Program-made: the position numbers and the translations under genes
Part shown: positions 6,640 through 12,368 of the stretch, piece after piece
Layout of the letters: each line of letters starts with the position of its first letter
Position numbering within the stretch: the stretch's first letter is position 1
Assembly (NCBI GenBank): GCA_045531435.1
Contig: JAZSDZ010000032.1
Span: forward strand, 1-18,608
Reading direction: 5' to 3'
Length of the DNA stretch: 18,608 nt
From: Fimenecus sp045531435
GTDB taxonomy: Bacteria; Bacillota; Clostridia; Oscillospirales; Acutalibacteraceae
Notes under the pieces: model-generated
Seen by the model: the letters and a program-made list of their open reading frames with translations, nothing else
Told to the model about the DNA's origin: nothing
Databases searched by the model: none

Positions 6640-6825
6640 TTAATTCTTTGCTATCAAATTATTAACCGCAATCCTCATATTTTGCGGCACGCCTTTCATT
6701 TGTACATATCTTGCAACTGTTGAGCCGCTGCGCCCAATTTCACGCCCTACGGCGGCGTAATTGCCAAGCCGAGCATAAAGACGGTGCATTTCGAGGACTT
6801 CCTCGGGTGTTACTCTTTTAGCCAT
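6640..6825 (-). CDS. Small helix-turn-helix DNA-binding protein, 61 aa
   Basis: The whole protein is one homeodomain-like HTH: EEVLEMHRLYARLGNYAAVG (about 8-27) then REIGRSGSTVARYV as recognition helix (about 28-41). The pattern resembles the C-terminal HTH of serine recombinases without a catalytic domain. The ATG at 6825 begins one base after the upstream gene's TAA (6829-6827), so translation is coupled; its own ribosome site (AAGAGAAAA) is weak. It could be an excisionase-like factor, a repressor of the operon acting on the palindrome at 7051-7084, or a modulator of res binding. None of these can be chosen from sequence. Confidence 0.75.
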   Translation of the reverse strand: MAKRVTPEEVLEMHRLYARLGNYAAVGREIGRSGSTVARYVQMKGVPQNMRIAVNNLIAKN

Positions 6826-6826
6826 A

Positions 6827-7024
6827 TTATTTTCTCTTTATGTCAGCCTTACGAATAGGAGCTTCTTTCATAGCCTTTTCAAAAGATGTTTTTATATACT
6901 CGATATAATCAACCTTTTTGTTTGAGTCATTTTCAGAAAGAACCTTGTTCATTTTGTCAATCTGATTAAAGAAACTGTCGGGAACGATAATTTTGTTTAA
7001 TTCTGTGTCAATAATAATACGCAT
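6827..7024 (-). CDS. Small protein of unknown function, 65 aa
   Basis: I choose the ATG at 7024 (MRIIIDTELNKIIVPD), which has GGAGGTG 7 nt upstream; the longer reading frame back to 7090 runs into the promoter and palindrome. The protein has a short beta-like start and a charged helical remainder ending in a lysine-rich tail. It resembles the small 'element-encoded' proteins that often open IME operons, but I do not recognise a family. First gene of the operon 7024-6068. Confidence 0.65.
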   Translation of the reverse strand: MRIIIDTELNKIIVPDSFFNQIDKMNKVLSENDSNKKVDYIEYIKTSFEKAMKEAPIRKADIKRK

Positions 7025-7050
7025 AACAGCGCACCTCCAAAAATAAAAAA

Positions 7051-7084
7051 TGTACAACTTCGTGAAAATGCACGAAACTGTACA
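7051..7084. promoter_or_regulatory. 34-bp palindrome downstream of the TA-tract promoter
   Basis: TGTACA (7051-7056), TTCGTG (7059-7064), CACGAA (7071-7076) and TGTACA (7079-7084) form nested inverted repeats broken only by one AC/AC mismatch. It covers the transcription start of the minus-strand operon, so it is either an operator or a 5' mRNA hairpin. No T tract follows, so it is not a terminator. Confidence 0.6.
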
Positions 7085-7088
7085 ATCC

Positions 7089-7115
7089 ATTATATATATA
7101 TATATATATTGTCAA
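7089..7115 (-). promoter_or_regulatory. Promoter with TA-repeat spacer for the 7024-6068 operon
   Basis: On the minus strand TTGACA (7115-7110) and TATAAT (7094-7089) are separated by 15 bp made entirely of a TA dinucleotide run (plus-strand TA units 7091-7108). A second TTGACA lies at 7127-7122. One extra TA unit would give the ideal 17-bp spacing. Confidence 0.65.
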
Positions 7116-7401
7116 GGGTTTTGTCAAAATTTGTCTGAATTTGTTCGATTTTCTTTGAATATATAAGAATTTCACAAAAACATATAATATTTTGTTAAAA
7201 TCAAGCTGAATTTCTATTGATTTTCAAGAAATCAAGCAAAAACAATCATATTCTAACGTAAACGGTCACGGTCAAACAAAAATCACACTTAAACGACGAG
7301 CGTACCACACATACCCAAAAGCAAAAAAATAAATTTTGTTTTTCCCGAAATATACCCCTCCCCGAATATGATGTTTTAATCTCACCGTCAGGCGTACTTC
7401 T
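7116..7401. other. Gene-free AT-rich stretch between divergent operons
   Basis: No ORF with a ribosome site is visible on either strand. The DNA is AT-rich with repeated TTTGTC/TTTGTT words near 7120-7150 and a tandem CGGTCACGGTCA at about 7265-7276. It could hold an origin or transfer origin for the element, but I see no iteron set or nick-site motif I can name. Confidence 0.4.
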
Positions 7402-7430
7402 TTGATTTTACATAAAAAAATTTGTATAAT
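7402..7430 (+). promoter_or_regulatory. Promoter of the TAG-interrupted plus-strand operon
   Basis: TTGATT (7402-7407), a 17-bp spacer and TATAAT (7425-7430). It lies about 40 bp upstream of the first ORF, which has an AAAAGGAG ribosome site. The intact promoter argues that the operon is still expressed. Confidence 0.7.
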
Positions 7431-7470
7431 ATATATGTAAATAAAAAATCAATAAAAAGGAGTGAAAAAT

Positions 7471-7701
7471 ATGCACAAAAGTATGTTTGAGCGTTGGCTT
7501 GAAGCCGCTGAAAAAACAGGAGATATTATGTTATAGTATCAATACCAAAAGTCAATAATGAAAAACGAATTACTGACCGATAGAGAATTTGATGTAATTG
7601 CTGACAGAGTAATTCAGCGTTTAAACATTACCGCTGATGTATCCGAAATAATTGCGGCAATTGATGATTTGAATAATCGTATAAACGAATTAGGAAACTG
7701 A
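7471..7701 (+). CDS. Small ORF 1 with in-frame TAG at codon 22 (76 sense codons if read through)
   Basis: The ATG at 7471 follows AAAAAGGAGTG. The frame opens MHKSMFERWLEAAEKTGDIML, meets TAG at 7534-7536, then continues in the same frame (YQYQKSIMKNELLTDREF...) to TGA at 7701 with no other stop. The part after the TAG is a helical, acidic peptide of 47 residues from an internal ATG at 7558 that lacks a good ribosome site. Either a readthrough product, two short peptides, or a decayed gene. I do not recognise a family. It heads the plus-strand operon of element B, in which all three ORFs carry one TAG. Confidence 0.55.
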
Positions 7702-7731
7702 TAAAAACCAAGAGAAAAAGGAGAAAAAGAT

Positions 7732-8241
7732 ATGCCTAATGTAACATATCCAAATTAGAGGAATATAAAAATCAATCGTGAACGCGCCACGGCTGATTTC
7801 CTCGGCATAAAAAACATTAATTGGCAAGCCGCTGCACGCGACCTCGGGGCGCACGCACTTATGCTTTATTTATACTTTGCGTCAAATGCTGACGGCTATA
7901 TGATTGCGCTTTCCCCTGCTGCCATACGGCAAGCGGTAGGAATGCCACCCTCAACATATCGCGACCAATTTATTAAACTAATAGATAAAGGGTATCTTAT
8001 ACAGCGTGGAAATAGTAACACATTTGATTTCTACGAAACACCGAAACGCGTCACACATACAGAAAAGAATATAACCGCTGACGGTTATGACTTTACGGCA
8101 GACGATTTTGGAACAACGCAATCCGTAAAGAATGAAACGGCAGAGAATAGAGAAATAAATATAGATAATATAAATATGATAAATAATTTTGGCAGGGAGA
8201 AACAAGTTTCTCCCCTGCCATTAAACGAGTTTGATTTTTAA
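7732..8241 (+). CDS. Mobile-element winged-helix-like protein with in-frame TAG at codon 9 (169 sense positions)
   Basis: The ATG at 7732 has an AAAAAGGAG site. It reads MPNVTYPN, then TAG (7756-7758), then continues in frame as RNIKINRERATADFLGIKNINW and on to TAA at 8241. The block from KINRERATADFLG through LGAHALMLYLYFASN and ALSPAAIRQAVGMPPSTYRDQFIKLIDKGYL (about 45-90) reads as a wHTH that I recall from a family common on clostridial elements, usually opening NVTYQNP... So both sides of the TAG look like one ancestral protein. The first in-frame ATG after the TAG, at 7861, would delete the conserved N-terminal block. An AGAGGA at 7757-7762 could allow reinitiation only at a non-standard codon. 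Confidence 0.7.
8191..8219 (+). other. Strong hairpin at the 3' end of the winged-helix ORF
   Basis: GGCAGG-GAGAAAC (8191-8203) pairs with GTTTCTC-C-CCTGCC (8206-8219) with a single bulged C, inside coding sequence and about 30 nt before the next ribosome site. No T tract follows directly. It may stabilise the upstream mRNA or tune expression of the next ORF. Confidence 0.55.
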
Positions 8242-8250
8242 GGAGAGATT

Positions 8251-8439
8251 ATGACAGAAAAAGAAATGTATAATTGCTTGTTAGCAGTATGGGAAAATAT
8301 GACAGAGGAGAAAGATAAATAGGCATACAATGAAATGCTGTTGCTTTTGGATAATATGCGTAATTATCTGCGTTATGACCTACAATGTGATTATACCTTA
8401 CCACAACAAGAAATAAAATCAGGAGCATTTATATTTTAA
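8251..8439 (+). CDS. Small ORF 3 with in-frame TAG at codon 24 (62 sense positions)
   Basis: The ATG at 8251 has a strong AAGGAG site (8240-8245). It reads MTEKEMYNCLLAVWENMTEE-KDK, TAG at 8320-8322, then AYNEMLLLLDNMRNYLRYDLQ and on to TAA at 8439. The two halves look like one small helical acidic protein, since an amphipathic heptad pattern runs across the TAG. No internal ATG just after the TAG has a ribosome site. The family is unknown to me. It is the last gene of the operon, followed by a terminator at 8454. Confidence 0.6.
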
Positions 8440-8453
8440 TATAATACATAAAT

Positions 8454-8489
8454 AGCGGGAAGCCTTGCGCCTCCCGCTTAATTTTATAT
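8454..8489 (+). terminator. Terminator of the plus-strand operon of element B
   Basis: AGCGGGA (8454-8460) pairs with TCCCGCT (8472-8478), followed by TAATTTTATA. A clean end for the three-ORF operon. Confidence 0.75.
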
Positions 8490-8542
8490 ATGCCACGCAC
8501 CGACGCGAGCCGTGCTTAACCGTATATCACCGTGTTTTACTT

Positions 8543-9754
8543 TTAAATGCCGTTTAAATTATTAACAAGAATATCAATACCTGTTTGTGAAACAGCAAGA
8601 TAATAACGCTCTGTGACCTTTCCGCTTGCGTGTCCCATTTGATTACAAAGAATATGTGTAGGCGTATTCATTTCTGCAAGACGAGTACCGTATGTATGGC
8701 GTAAATAATGATATTTAAAGTCTATCTTCAAAACACTCTTAATTGTACGGCTATGATATTTCATAGAGTTTACTGTTTGTATCTTTCCATTCGGTAAACT
8801 ATTAACAAGTTCAAGAGAAGATAACTTGCTACCGTCAACATCATAAATATAAGTACAGTTTTGCACTCGTTGTGCTTTTAAATCAACGGAATGCGCCTTT
8901 GTTTCTGCCGCTAATTTTATGAAATATTCTTTCAACTTTTGGCTCATATATACCACTCTACGCGCGTTGCGTGTTTTCAGCGGTACAATTTTTATTAAAC
9001 CGTCTTGATACTGCATTTGTCTGTCAATGGTTATTGCTCCGTTTTCAATGTCTATGTTCGACCATTTCAAGCCATAACATTCGTTTATACGCAAGCCGCA
9101 ACATTTTCCTAAAAGATATGCAGTTTCTGCATTTGTACCTTTAAAATATGCGTCAAGTGCATATACTTCCTCACGGCTAAATGCTATAATATCAACATCT
9201 TCGTCAATCTTCATTTTTGGCATTGTGATACGCACATCTTTATTTATACATAATTTGTTGTATGCGTCTGTACTTAAATAATTACGAGAATAAGCCTGAC
9301 CAAATACAAGATAAAACATCTTTAAAAAACTTTCAACATATTTATATGCGCGTCCCTCGGTATAGTATAGAAATGAAAGATAGTCATTGACTTCTGCAAC
9401 TGCAATATCATCAACATAACGCCCACCGAATTGTTCTTTTAAATGATTGTTCCATAAACTGTCTTGTTTCTTAATAGTTGAATATGCTTTACCACTACGA
9501 CCACGCTCGCAATATTCAGCATAAACTTCTCCAAAAGTCATACGGCGTTCAGGCTTTTGGTATAGACTTGCTTCAAAACGCATTTCCGCAATTGCCTTTG
9601 CTTGTTCTGCCGCTCGTTTTGTTTTGAGTAGATTTCCTGCTTCGTCTTTTGTTCCTTTGCGGTTCACTCTTTTTCCGTCAACAGTTCGTGTAAATCGGTA
9701 ACACCAATTACCGTTTGGAAGTTGAGAGATACCATAATTTTGTGATTTTGACAT
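8543..9754 (-). CDS. int: Tyrosine integrase 2 (Tn916-type), 403 aa
   Basis: Same architecture as integrase 1: N-terminal arm-binding domain (about 8-50; PNGNWCYRFTRTVDGKRV), core-binding domain (about 73-175) and catalytic domain (about 190-400). Catalytic residues: Arg222 (GLRINECYGLKW), Lys260 (PLKTRNARR), His349 and Arg352 (HYLRH), His375 (MGHAS), Tyr384 (TERYY). The ATG at 9754 has an AAAGGAGGACA ribosome site that is base-paired in a predicted leader hairpin (9761-9785). It lies 140 bp left of att repeat R2 and reads away from it. Whole-length similarity with integrase 1 and the shared repeat show both use the rubrerythrin target; this one should also act on the R3 core. Confidence 0.93.
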   Translation of the reverse strand: MSKSQNYGISQLPNGNWCYRFTRTVDGKRVNRKGTKDEAGNLLKTKRAAEQAKAIAEMRFEASLYQKPERRMTFGEVYAEYCERGRSGKAYSTIKKQDSLWNNHLKEQFGGRYVDDIAVAEVNDYLSFLYYTEGRAYKYVESFLKMFYLVFGQAYSRNYLSTDAYNKLCINKDVRITMPKMKIDEDVDIIAFSREEVYALDAYFKGTNAETAYLLGKCCGLRINECYGLKWSNIDIENGAITIDRQMQYQDGLIKIVPLKTRNARRVVYMSQKLKEYFIKLAAETKAHSVDLKAQRVQNCTYIYDVDGSKLSSLELVNSLPNGKIQTVNSMKYHSRTIKSVLKIDFKYHYLRHTYGTRLAEMNTPTHILCNQMGHASGKVTERYYLAVSQTGIDILVNNLNGI

Positions 9755-9760
9755 TTTTGT

Positions 9761-9785
9761 TGTCCTCCTTTGTATATGGAGGACA
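9761..9785 (-). promoter_or_regulatory. Hairpin hiding the ribosome site of integrase 2
   Basis: In the mRNA, UGUCCUCC (9785-9778) pairs perfectly with GGAGGACA (9768-9761), which is the Shine-Dalgarno of int2. The 9-nt loop contains AUAUACAAA. The start codon lies 6 nt beyond. Translation should be low unless the stem opens. Confidence 0.65.
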
Positions 9786-9894
9786 CATTTTAAAGTTTTT
9801 CATTTCCCCTCTTGGAACACCTGTGTTTGTAATATAACAATCTAATCGTCTATATTACTGCACAAACGCGAATGCGAACGGAGTGAAGCATTCG

Positions 9895-9965
9895 ATGAAA
9901 TGGCTCGTGACGAGGCAAGACACGGTAAAGCATTTGAAGGTCTTCTCAAGAGATACTTTAACTAA
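9895..9965 (+). repeat. att-like repeat R2: rubrerythrin 3'-end fragment
   Basis: Encodes the same rubrerythrin C-terminus as R1, ending in TAA at 9963-9965, with only synonymous differences. The invariant core is 9907-9928. Upstream, the frame stays open for several more codons (ERSEAFDE). A 7-bp inverted repeat CGAATGC (9869-9875) / GCATTCG (9888-9894) flanks the left side. It is the junction of elements B and C. Confidence 0.85.
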
Positions 9966-9994
9966 TCTCCCCTATTCACATAAAAACTCATATA

Positions 9995-10033
9995 ATAACA
10001 AAAGAGTGGCCTGAAAAGTCACTCTTTTGTTAT
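9995..10033 (+). terminator. Terminator after the R2 rubrerythrin tail
   Basis: A perfect 14-bp stem ATAACAAAAGAGTG (9995-10008) / CACTCTTTTGTTAT (10020-10033). Its AGAGTGG...GTCACTCT heart recurs after R3, so it looks like the native rubrerythrin terminator carried along with the att segment. Confidence 0.75.
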
Positions 10034-10037
10034 ATAA

Positions 10038-10073
10038 AACACCGTCAGACATATCAATATGACTGACGGTGTT
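10038..10073 (-). terminator. Terminator of the B12 operon
   Basis: An 11-bp stem AACACCGTCAG (10038-10048) / CTGACGGTGTT (10063-10073). On the minus strand it is followed by TTTTATATAAC. It ends the operon that closes with the gene at 10086. Confidence 0.8.
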
Positions 10074-10085
10074 ATAAGTATGTAA

Positions 10086-10874
10086 TTATTTAACTAAGCC
10101 AGAAAAGAAATCAACTATGAAATTAATTAAAACATTGATTCCATCAAAGAAGCTGATTGAAGCTGTGAAATCAGGTGCATAACGAAGAACAGTTGGAAGA
10201 CCTGTTTTTGCATCATATCTTGCAATCTGAACACTATGCTCGCCAATTGTAAGATATTTATAAGGAACTTTACAAACACCGTTTTCATCAGGTGTGATTT
10301 CTACTGTTTCACCGTTATATCCCCAAATAAGTGTGTAATCCTTAACAGGACATTCGGCTACAACAGCGTTCCAGTTTTCATCATAAACAGTATCCATGCT
10401 TGTGAAAGATATTTCACCTTTTGTTATGTTTTCTGTGTTGATGATAGGATACTGCATACCTGTATTGAATGGGTCACCATAATATATTACAATTTCATTA
10501 CCATCAGCAACAACAAAAGCACTTACACCCACAGATGGAGCTACGTCATCAACCATAAATGACCAGCCATCCCACATCATTGTTGTGTATGTACCTGCTG
10601 TGATACCATTGATACTTACAATGTAAGCACCGTATTCTGAATCAACAGCTACAACTGAAAGTGAGTCATCACTTTCGTCTGCGACCTTGAGTACGTCAAG
10701 GGCTGTTGAACCATTTGCTACAGTAACATCTCCGTAATAAAGACATTCTGTGATACCTTCAATTCGAAGGCTTACTGTAACATCATCCTCTGCAGCAAAA
10801 ACCATTACGGAAGTGCAGCCCAAAAGCATAATCACTGCTAAGATAATGCTGAGTGTTTTTTTGAACATTTTCAT
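10086..10874 (-). CDS. Secreted DUF4430 (transcobalamin-like) protein, 262 aa
   Basis: Signal peptide at 1-27 (KKTLSIILAVIMLLGCTSVMVFA-AE; the Cys is in the hydrophobic core without a normal lipobox, so type I cleavage is favoured). Residues about 32-135 match the DUF4430 pattern: VTVANGSTALDVLK, YGAYIVSINGI, WDGWSFMVDD, VSAFVVADGNEIVIYYGD. A second beta domain (about 140-235) follows, then an amphipathic tail FFDGINVLINFIVDFFSGLVK. Known: DUF4430 is related to the C-terminal domain of transcobalamin and intrinsic factor. Downstream of a cobalamin riboswitch and an ECF transporter, a surface corrinoid-binding role is a reasonable inference. The start at 10874 has AAAGGA 10 nt upstream. Last gene of the operon. 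Confidence 0.8.
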   Translation of the reverse strand: MKMFKKTLSIILAVIMLLGCTSVMVFAAEDDVTVSLRIEGITECLYYGDVTVANGSTALDVLKVADESDDSLSVVAVDSEYGAYIVSINGITAGTYTTMMWDGWSFMVDDVAPSVGVSAFVVADGNEIVIYYGDPFNTGMQYPIINTENITKGEISFTSMDTVYDENWNAVVAECPVKDYTLIWGYNGETVEITPDENGVCKVPYKYLTIGEHSVQIARYDAKTGLPTVLRYAPDFTASISFFDGINVLINFIVDFFSGLVK

Positions 10875-10907
10875 TTTTGTTCAATCCTTTCTTTTCTTTT
10901 TATGTAA

Positions 10908-10939
10908 ATTCTCCGTTATCGTGCACTATAGCAGAGAAT
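10908..10939 (-). other. Intergenic imperfect palindrome between the two DUF4430 genes
   Basis: ATTCTC (10908-10913) and GAGAAT (10934-10939) enclose GTTAT/ATAGC pairing and a central GTGCAC. It would form a hairpin in the 72-nt gap and may be an mRNA processing or stabilising element; there is no T tract. Confidence 0.4.
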
Positions 10940-10946
10940 AAATACC

Positions 10947-11651
10947 TTAATAATTGTTTCCGATATCTTCACCCATATCGCATGTATAAGCAAAGACGAT
11001 TTTATCACCTGGTTTTACTTTATATGAACTTGAACCAACATTTGGGAATGCTCCATTAACACTATACATCCACCCTGATTGCATTCCACAATCTTTTTCA
11101 TAAAGCTGATGGATTCCTTTTATGTAATAAGTGTCAAATGCAGGTGTATATGTATATTCAATCTGAATGCCATTTTTCTGACAGTATTTGCATTTTGCTT
11201 TACAAGTATTGTTTTCACAAGCTCTTTTAACTACATCAAAGGCTGTATCTCCATCTTCTATTTCGACAACAACTTCATTTAATAAAATACCATCATTGGG
11301 AACAAATGGTTGTTTTTCCTTTTTCAGATTATTCATATTCTCATTTATAGTATTGCAGACAATAGAAACATAACAATATTCAGAGGAAACTGTCGAAGGT
11401 TCGGTTGTTTGTTCTGTTTGTTGTTCCGTAATTGTTTCTGTAGTTGAATTTTCTTCAGTAATTTTTTCTGTTGAACTTAACACTTCATCAGTAGTCTGCT
11501 CTTCAGTTTGCTGAATGATTTCAGTTGTTTCAACAATTGTATGTTCAGTTGTATTAACATGAGTTGTCGGTGTTTCAGAAACAGTATTACCACAACCGGA
11601 AAGTGAAACAATAACAATGAACAAACATATAATTAATTTAATCTTTTTCAT
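10947..11651 (-). CDS. DUF4430 lipoprotein, 234 aa (predicted cobalamin-binding)
   Basis: Lipoprotein signal with lipobox LSGC (Cys20 as the lipid-modified residue), then a Thr/Glu-rich linker (about 25-92) spanning the cell wall, then a DUF4430 domain (about 95-230): GDTAFDVVKRAC, YYIKGIHQLYEKDCGMQSGWMYSVNG, NVGSSSYKVKPGDKIVFAYTCDMG. Extra cysteines (CENNTCKAKCKYC) may form disulfides or bind metal. Known: the domain is transcobalamin-like. It starts 3 nt after the S-component stop, with GGAG inside that gene's last codons, so it is tightly coupled to the transporter. Inferred role: membrane-anchored corrinoid capture feeding the ECF transporter. Confidence 0.85.
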   Translation of the reverse strand: MKKIKLIICLFIVIVSLSGCGNTVSETPTTHVNTTEHTIVETTEIIQQTEEQTTDEVLSSTEKITEENSTTETITEQQTEQTTEPSTVSSEYCYVSIVCNTINENMNNLKKEKQPFVPNDGILLNEVVVEIEDGDTAFDVVKRACENNTCKAKCKYCQKNGIQIEYTYTPAFDTYYIKGIHQLYEKDCGMQSGWMYSVNGAFPNVGSSSYKVKPGDKIVFAYTCDMGEDIGNNY

Positions 11652-11654
11652 ATA

Positions 11655-12368
11655 TTACTCCATTTGAAATATTCCGTATTTTATTTTTAATCGTGTGAAT
11701 TTGTCTGTCATTGGTTTGTTAATAAAATATAGCAGTATAGCAGTGATTGCTCCGTGAATGAGATTAAATGGCATACCTGATACGTAAATGCTCATTACAG
11801 ATTTAATGTTAAATTCAGTTGCCATCATAAGAACACTACAGGAATCAACAATAAAGCCATAAACAACAAAGCAAATTAAACCACCTGTAATCGCAACGAG
11901 AATTTTATTTGTATTGTATTTTTTACAATTGAATATAACACCGCAAATAAATCCTACAAGACCCATTCCAAGCATCTGAAATGGCGTGAAAGCACCTTGT
12001 CCGAAAATAAAGTTTGATGCGAACATTGAAAGACTTCCAACCACAAAACCAACATTCGGTCCGAATGCTATTGCAGACACAATAACAATAGCACAAGTAG
12101 GTTTAACCTGTGGAATAAAAGCAAGAACTGCTCTTGCACCAACACAAAGTGATGTCAGTAATGAAACAATGACAATTTCACTTGTTTTGATTTTTCTGTT
12201 TTCAAAAAAAACGAAAAAAGGAATCATTGAAAAGATGATTATTAGTACTGCAGGTATGTAATAACTTTTACCATCCAGAAATTTGAATGAAAGAAATATT
12301 GTAATAGGTGCGAGAATAAATAATACAATTATTGATACGACAGTTAATTTTGCAGATTTTTTTTGCAT
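11655..12368 (-). CDS. cbrT: ECF transporter S component, CbrT-like (predicted vitamin B12), 237 aa
   Basis: I choose the ATG at 12368 (MQKKSAKL), with AGGTG 9 nt upstream; an in-frame ATG at 12401 lacks a ribosome site. About six membrane segments are visible. The central block ENRKIKTSEIVIVSLLTSL-CVGARA, then FIPQVKPTCAIVIVSAIAFGP and SMFASNFIFGQGAFTPFQM-LGMG fits what I recall of CbrT-type S components. It overlaps the end of the ATPase gene by 25 nt. Known: S components bind the vitamin and dock with EcfA/A'/T. The upstream cobalamin riboswitch and DUF4430 neighbours support a corrinoid substrate; the symbol is by resemblance and context. Confidence 0.8.
   Translation of the reverse strand: MQKKSAKLTVVSIIVLFILAPITIFLSFKFLDGKSYYIPAVLIIIFSMIPFFVFFENRKIKTSEIVIVSLLTSLCVGARAVLAFIPQVKPTCAIVIVSAIAFGPNVGFVVGSLSMFASNFIFGQGAFTPFQMLGMGLVGFICGVIFNCKKYNTNKILVAITGGLICFVVYGFIVDSCSVLMMATEFNIKSVMSIYVSGMPFNLIHGAITAILLYFINKPMTDKFTRLKIKYGIFQME

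Larger units (their letters stand above)
5043..9928. mobile_element. Element B, small integrase/resolvase element between repeats R1 and R2
   Basis: Seen: two direct copies of the rubrerythrin 3'-end sequence lie 4,864 bp apart. Between them are a serine resolvase with a res-like site, a small minus-strand operon, a small plus-strand operon with in-frame TAG codons, and integrase 2 near the right end. No relaxase, coupling protein or recognisable replication protein is present. Inferred: a compact integrated element that moves by Int2 and depends on helper functions for transfer. Several of its genes (Int2, the PH-SHOCT neighbourhood) use noticeably more CGC/GCG codons and GC-rich hairpins than element A, which suggests a different donor. 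Confidence 0.7.

Noticed and set aside
7116..7401. Replication origin with iterons in the gene-free stretch of element B
   Set aside because: Only weak AT-rich word repeats and one tandem CGGTCA pair are visible, and no replication protein is recognised next to it.
7861..8241. A stand-alone 126-aa gene starting at the ATG at 7861
   Set aside because: That ATG has no ribosome site and cuts off the conserved KINRERATADFLG block that is in frame upstream; the real gene very probably starts at 7732 and crosses a TAG.
10236..10562. Plus-strand open frame of 108 codons
   Set aside because: It is antisense to the well-supported DUF4430 gene and has no promoter or ribosome site.
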